Source: Acetivibrio sp964564015 (GTDB lineage Bacteria > Bacillota > Clostridia > Acetivibrionales > Acetivibrionaceae). From it: 64,000 nucleotides of DNA. The position numbers and the translations under genes were made by a program. The notes below the pieces were generated by a model. That model worked only from the letters and a program-made list of their open reading frames with translations, did no database searches and was not told the DNA's origin. The stretch is taken from positions 88,882 to 152,881 of the forward strand of contig CAZLZR010000003.1 of assembly GCA_964564015.1 (NCBI GenBank), in the 5' to 3' direction. Positions 61,279-64,000 of the stretch are shown here, piece after piece (position 1 is the stretch's first letter; each line of letters begins with the position of its first letter).

Positions 61279-63873
61279 ATGAATATTGATAAATTTACAG
61301 AAAAGGCTCAGGAAATCATTTCTTCTTCCCAGGAAATTGCCATCAGGTCAGGACACCAGCAAGTTGATGGAGAACATATACACCTTGCCATGCTCAATCA
61401 GAATAATGGATTAATACCAAAACTTATAAGTTATATGGGAATTGACACCTCAATTTATATAAATGATGTGGAGAGAGAACTTGAGAAATTGCCTAAAGTC
61501 TATGGAAGCGGTGCAACTAGTATGTATGCAACAAGAAGGTTTAATGAGATTCTTTTACGTGCCGAAGATGAGGCTAAGAAATTCAAGGACGATTATACCG
61601 GGGTTGAGCATATATATATTGCTTTGCTTAAAGAAAAAGGCACGTCTTCACAAAGCATATTCAAGCGTTATGGGATAAATCTCGAAAAGTTTATGTCAGC
61701 TTTGAGCAAAGTTAGAAGCAACCAGCGTATTACTTCAAAAAATCCCGAAGAGACCTATGATGCCTTAAAAAGATTCGGCAGGGATCTGGTAGAACTTGCA
61801 AGGCAGGGTAAGGTTGATCCTGTAATAGGCAGGGATTCTGAAATTCGCAGAGCAATACGTATACTGTCAAGAAGAACAAAGAACAATCCTGTATTGATTG
61901 GAGAGCCTGGAGTTGGAAAGACTGCCGTTGTTGAAGGGCTCGCTCAAAGAATACTTAAAGGTGATGTGCCTGAAGGTCTTAAGGATAAAACCATATTTGC
62001 GCTGGATCTGGGGGCATTAATAGCCGGAGCAAAATACAGGGGGGAATTCGAAGAACGTTTGAAAGCGGTACTAAATGACGTAAATAAATCAAACGGCAAA
62101 ATAATACTGTTTATTGATGAACTTCATAATATAGTTGGTGCAGGCAAGGCAGAGGGAGCTATGGATGCCGGCAATATATTAAAACCCATGCTTGCAAGGG
62201 GAGAGCTTCACTGTATAGGAGCCACAACCCTTGATGAATACAGAAAATACATTGAAAAGGATGCGGCACTGGAGAGAAGATTTCAGCCGATTTTAGTTGA
62301 TCAGCCGACGGTGGAGGATACCATATCCATTTTAAGGGGTTTGAAAGAGAGATTTGAAATACACCATGGTGTCAGGATTACGGATAATGCCTTAATCGCC
62401 TGTGCAGTGTTATCAAACCGTTATATAAGTGACAGGTTCCTGCCGGATAAGGCAATAGACCTGATGGATGAGGCGGCGGCAATGATAAGAACCGAAATAG
62501 ACAGCATGCCTACCGAGCTTGATGAGATAAGCAGAAGAATAATGCAGTTGGAGATAGAACGTCAGGCTCTTAGAAAAGAAGAAGATGTTTCATCAAAGGA
62601 ACGGCTTGGGGTTCTGGAAAAAGATATTGTATCCCTAAAGGACAGGGCAGATGCCATGAAAGCTCAGTGGGAGCTTGAAAAGCAGAATATAAAGAGGGAG
62701 AAAGACTTAAAACAGCAGATCGAAGATATAAAGAGACAGATAGAAGAGGCCGAAAGGAGTTATGATCTTGACAAGCTGGCGGTATTAAAGCATGGAAAGT
62801 TGCCAGACCTTGAAAAGCAGCTTGAAAATGAAAAGCAGAGGATAAAGTCAGAAGAGACAAACAGTCTGCTCAAAGAAGAGGTAACTGAAGAGGAAATAGC
62901 AGAAATTGTTTCGAGGTGGACAGGAATTCCGGTTACAAGGCTTGTAGAAAATGAAAAGGAAAAGCTGTTAAATCTTGAAGAAGTTCTTCACAAGCGTGTT
63001 ATCGGTCAGGACGAAGCAGTAAGCTCGGTAAGTGATTCGGTTATACGTGCGAGATCAGGGCTTAAAGATTTGAGAAAGCCCATAGGTTCATTCATATTTT
63101 TAGGCCCGACAGGGGTGGGTAAAACAGAACTTGCCAAAGCTCTTTCCGAAGCTTTGTTTGATACAGAGGAAAATGTTGTTCGCATAGACATGTCAGAGTA
63201 TATGGAAAAGCATTCGGTGGCAAGGTTAATTGGTGCTCCTCCGGGATACGTGGGATATGAAGAGGGTGGACAGCTTACTGAAGCTGTAAGGAGAAAGCCC
63301 TATTGTGTAATTCTCTTTGATGAAATAGAAAAGGCACATCCGGAGGTGTTTAATGTTCTTCTCCAGCTTCTTGATGATGGTCGGCTTACTGACAGCCAGG
63401 GGAGAACAGTAAATTTTAAGAATACCGTTGTAATTATGACTTCAAATATCGGAAGTCAGCATCTGCTAAACAGTATTTCTGATTCCGGGGAAATTGGTGA
63501 CAAAGCAAGAAACGAGGTAATGAACGAACTTAACAGGCATTTTAAACCTGAATTTCTGAATCGTGTTGATGATACAGTGCTTTTCAAACCCTTAAGGAGG
63601 TCCGAAATAATAAAGATTATTGATCTTGCATTAGGTGACATTCAAAGGAGGCTTGATGACAGGAGAATAAGGCTTAATGTGACAGACAGGGCTAAAGAGC
63701 AAATGGCGGAAGCCGCCTATACTCCGGTTTATGGTGCAAGGCCTGTAAAAAGGTACCTCCAGAAATTTGTGGAGACAGAGATCGGTAAAATGATTATTAA
63801 AGGGCTTTTATCCGAGAGAATGGAAGTAAAAATTGATTTTGACGGCGAAAAACTTACACTTCAAGTTGTATAA
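61279..63873 (+). CDS. clpB: ATP-dependent disaggregase ClpB
   Basis: An 864-aa Hsp100 protein of full length. N-domain 1-150; first AAA+ with Walker A GEPGVGKT from about residue 211 and DELHNIVGAG; a coiled-coil middle domain at about 405-525 (the mark of ClpB against ClpC/ClpA); second AAA+ with GPTGVGKT from about 609, LIGAPPGYVGYEEGG, and the sensor region PEFLNRVDD. No ClpP-binding loop is evident. It pulls apart protein aggregates with DnaK and its co-chaperones. GGAGGG precedes ATG. Control by CtsR is indicated by the box upstream of the dnaJ-like gene. Confidence 0.97.
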   Translation: MNIDKFTEKAQEIISSSQEIAIRSGHQQVDGEHIHLAMLNQNNGLIPKLISYMGIDTSIYINDVERELEKLPKVYGSGATSMYATRRFNEILLRAEDEAKKFKDDYTGVEHIYIALLKEKGTSSQSIFKRYGINLEKFMSALSKVRSNQRITSKNPEETYDALKRFGRDLVELARQGKVDPVIGRDSEIRRAIRILSRRTKNNPVLIGEPGVGKTAVVEGLAQRILKGDVPEGLKDKTIFALDLGALIAGAKYRGEFEERLKAVLNDVNKSNGKIILFIDELHNIVGAGKAEGAMDAGNILKPMLARGELHCIGATTLDEYRKYIEKDAALERRFQPILVDQPTVEDTISILRGLKERFEIHHGVRITDNALIACAVLSNRYISDRFLPDKAIDLMDEAAAMIRTEIDSMPTELDEISRRIMQLEIERQALRKEEDVSSKERLGVLEKDIVSLKDRADAMKAQWELEKQNIKREKDLKQQIEDIKRQIEEAERSYDLDKLAVLKHGKLPDLEKQLENEKQRIKSEETNSLLKEEVTEEEIAEIVSRWTGIPVTRLVENEKEKLLNLEEVLHKRVIGQDEAVSSVSDSVIRARSGLKDLRKPIGSFIFLGPTGVGKTELAKALSEALFDTEENVVRIDMSEYMEKHSVARLIGAPPGYVGYEEGGQLTEAVRRKPYCVILFDEIEKAHPEVFNVLLQLLDDGRLTDSQGRTVNFKNTVVIMTSNIGSQHLLNSISDSGEIGDKARNEVMNELNRHFKPEFLNRVDDTVLFKPLRRSEIIKIIDLALGDIQRRLDDRRIRLNVTDRAKEQMAEAAYTPVYGARPVKRYLQKFVETEIGKMIIKGLLSERMEVKIDFDGEKLTLQVV

Positions 63874-63907
63874 GGAGTTATTCAATTCTTATTAAAAAGT
63901 TTTTCAG

Positions 63908-63952
63908 AGTATAGGAATTTATAAAAATCCTATTTTTGTAAATTTCTATACT
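63908..63952 (+). terminator. Hairpin downstream of clpB
   Basis: AGTATAGGAATTTA and TAAATTTCTATACT pair with one mismatch around a 17-base loop. A T-run is lacking. A second perfect stem, GGAAAGGGG/CCCCTTTCC, follows at 63960-63980. Together they probably end or protect the clpB transcript. Confidence 0.5.
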
Positions 63953-64000
63953 GGGGTTTGGAAAGGGGATTCCCCTTTCCCGGTTTAAGGAGGGCTGGTC

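Overview
The window looks like the chromosome of a low-GC, Gram-positive, spore-former-type anaerobe of class Clostridia, plausibly a cellulolytic-clostridia relative. Reasons: AT-rich intergenic DNA, strong AGGAGG ribosome sites, TTG/GTG starts, S-layer-homology (SLH) proteins, a Bce-type peptide-resistance module, a CtsR box and an ECF-type CbiMQO transporter. The species cannot be fixed from sequence alone. No rRNA, tRNA or CRISPR array was seen. || Layout. 1-5.2 kb is accessory DNA: the tail of a large serine recombinase, a two-gene cassette of unknown function (glycine-zipper protein plus a 465-aa membrane-associated protein), and on the minus strand a secreted HNH-nuclease-like toxin candidate with a SUKH/SMI1 immunity-type gene and a small secreted peptide. 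The toxin and peptide genes share a 17-bp inverted sequence upstream of each. 5.6-9.6 kb is core: a secreted cyclophilin with a copper-amine-oxidase-type N-domain, then a phosphate uptake pair (PiT permease plus DUF47/PhoU-like protein) behind a four-repeat Pho-box-like array. 9.7-10.3 kb holds decayed genes. || 10.5-24 kb is a defence island built around a type I restriction-modification system: a degenerate methylase/specificity fusion, HsdM, a DUF1016-type nuclease, a tyrosine recombinase, HsdS, a soluble Ser/Thr kinase whose N-terminus resembles domains I associate with abortive-infection proteins, a nuclease-like pseudogene, an unknown 249-aa protein, HsdS and KilA-N debris, an intact KilA-N protein and HsdR. 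Two CGAATTCG-centred DNA palindromes mark the KilA-N gene and the KilA-N-like debris upstream of it. || 24-64 kb is mostly core and envelope or signalling genes: an acyl-CoA synthetase, a 2318-aa SLH/Ig-like surface protein, a hybrid histidine kinase with a single-domain response regulator, a BceRSAB module with a BceR-type box, a HAD phosphatase, cbiMQO behind an attenuator-like leader, a UbiB-family kinase, a P-type calcium ATPase, a TetR regulator, a LiaS/DegS-type two-component pair, an SLH-TraB/GumN protein, a polysaccharide deacetylase lipoprotein, fabF, an AraC regulator, and a CtsR-box-controlled dnaJ-like/clpB unit. || Dispersed small repeats are a striking non-coding signal. Four copies of an 81-103 bp element bounded by GGATAACG/CGTTATCC occur, two of them inside operons (cbiM-cbiQ and dnaJ-like-clpB). 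Two copies of a second 57-bp element sit nearby, one abutting a copy of the first. A perfect 38-bp palindrome lies downstream of fabF.
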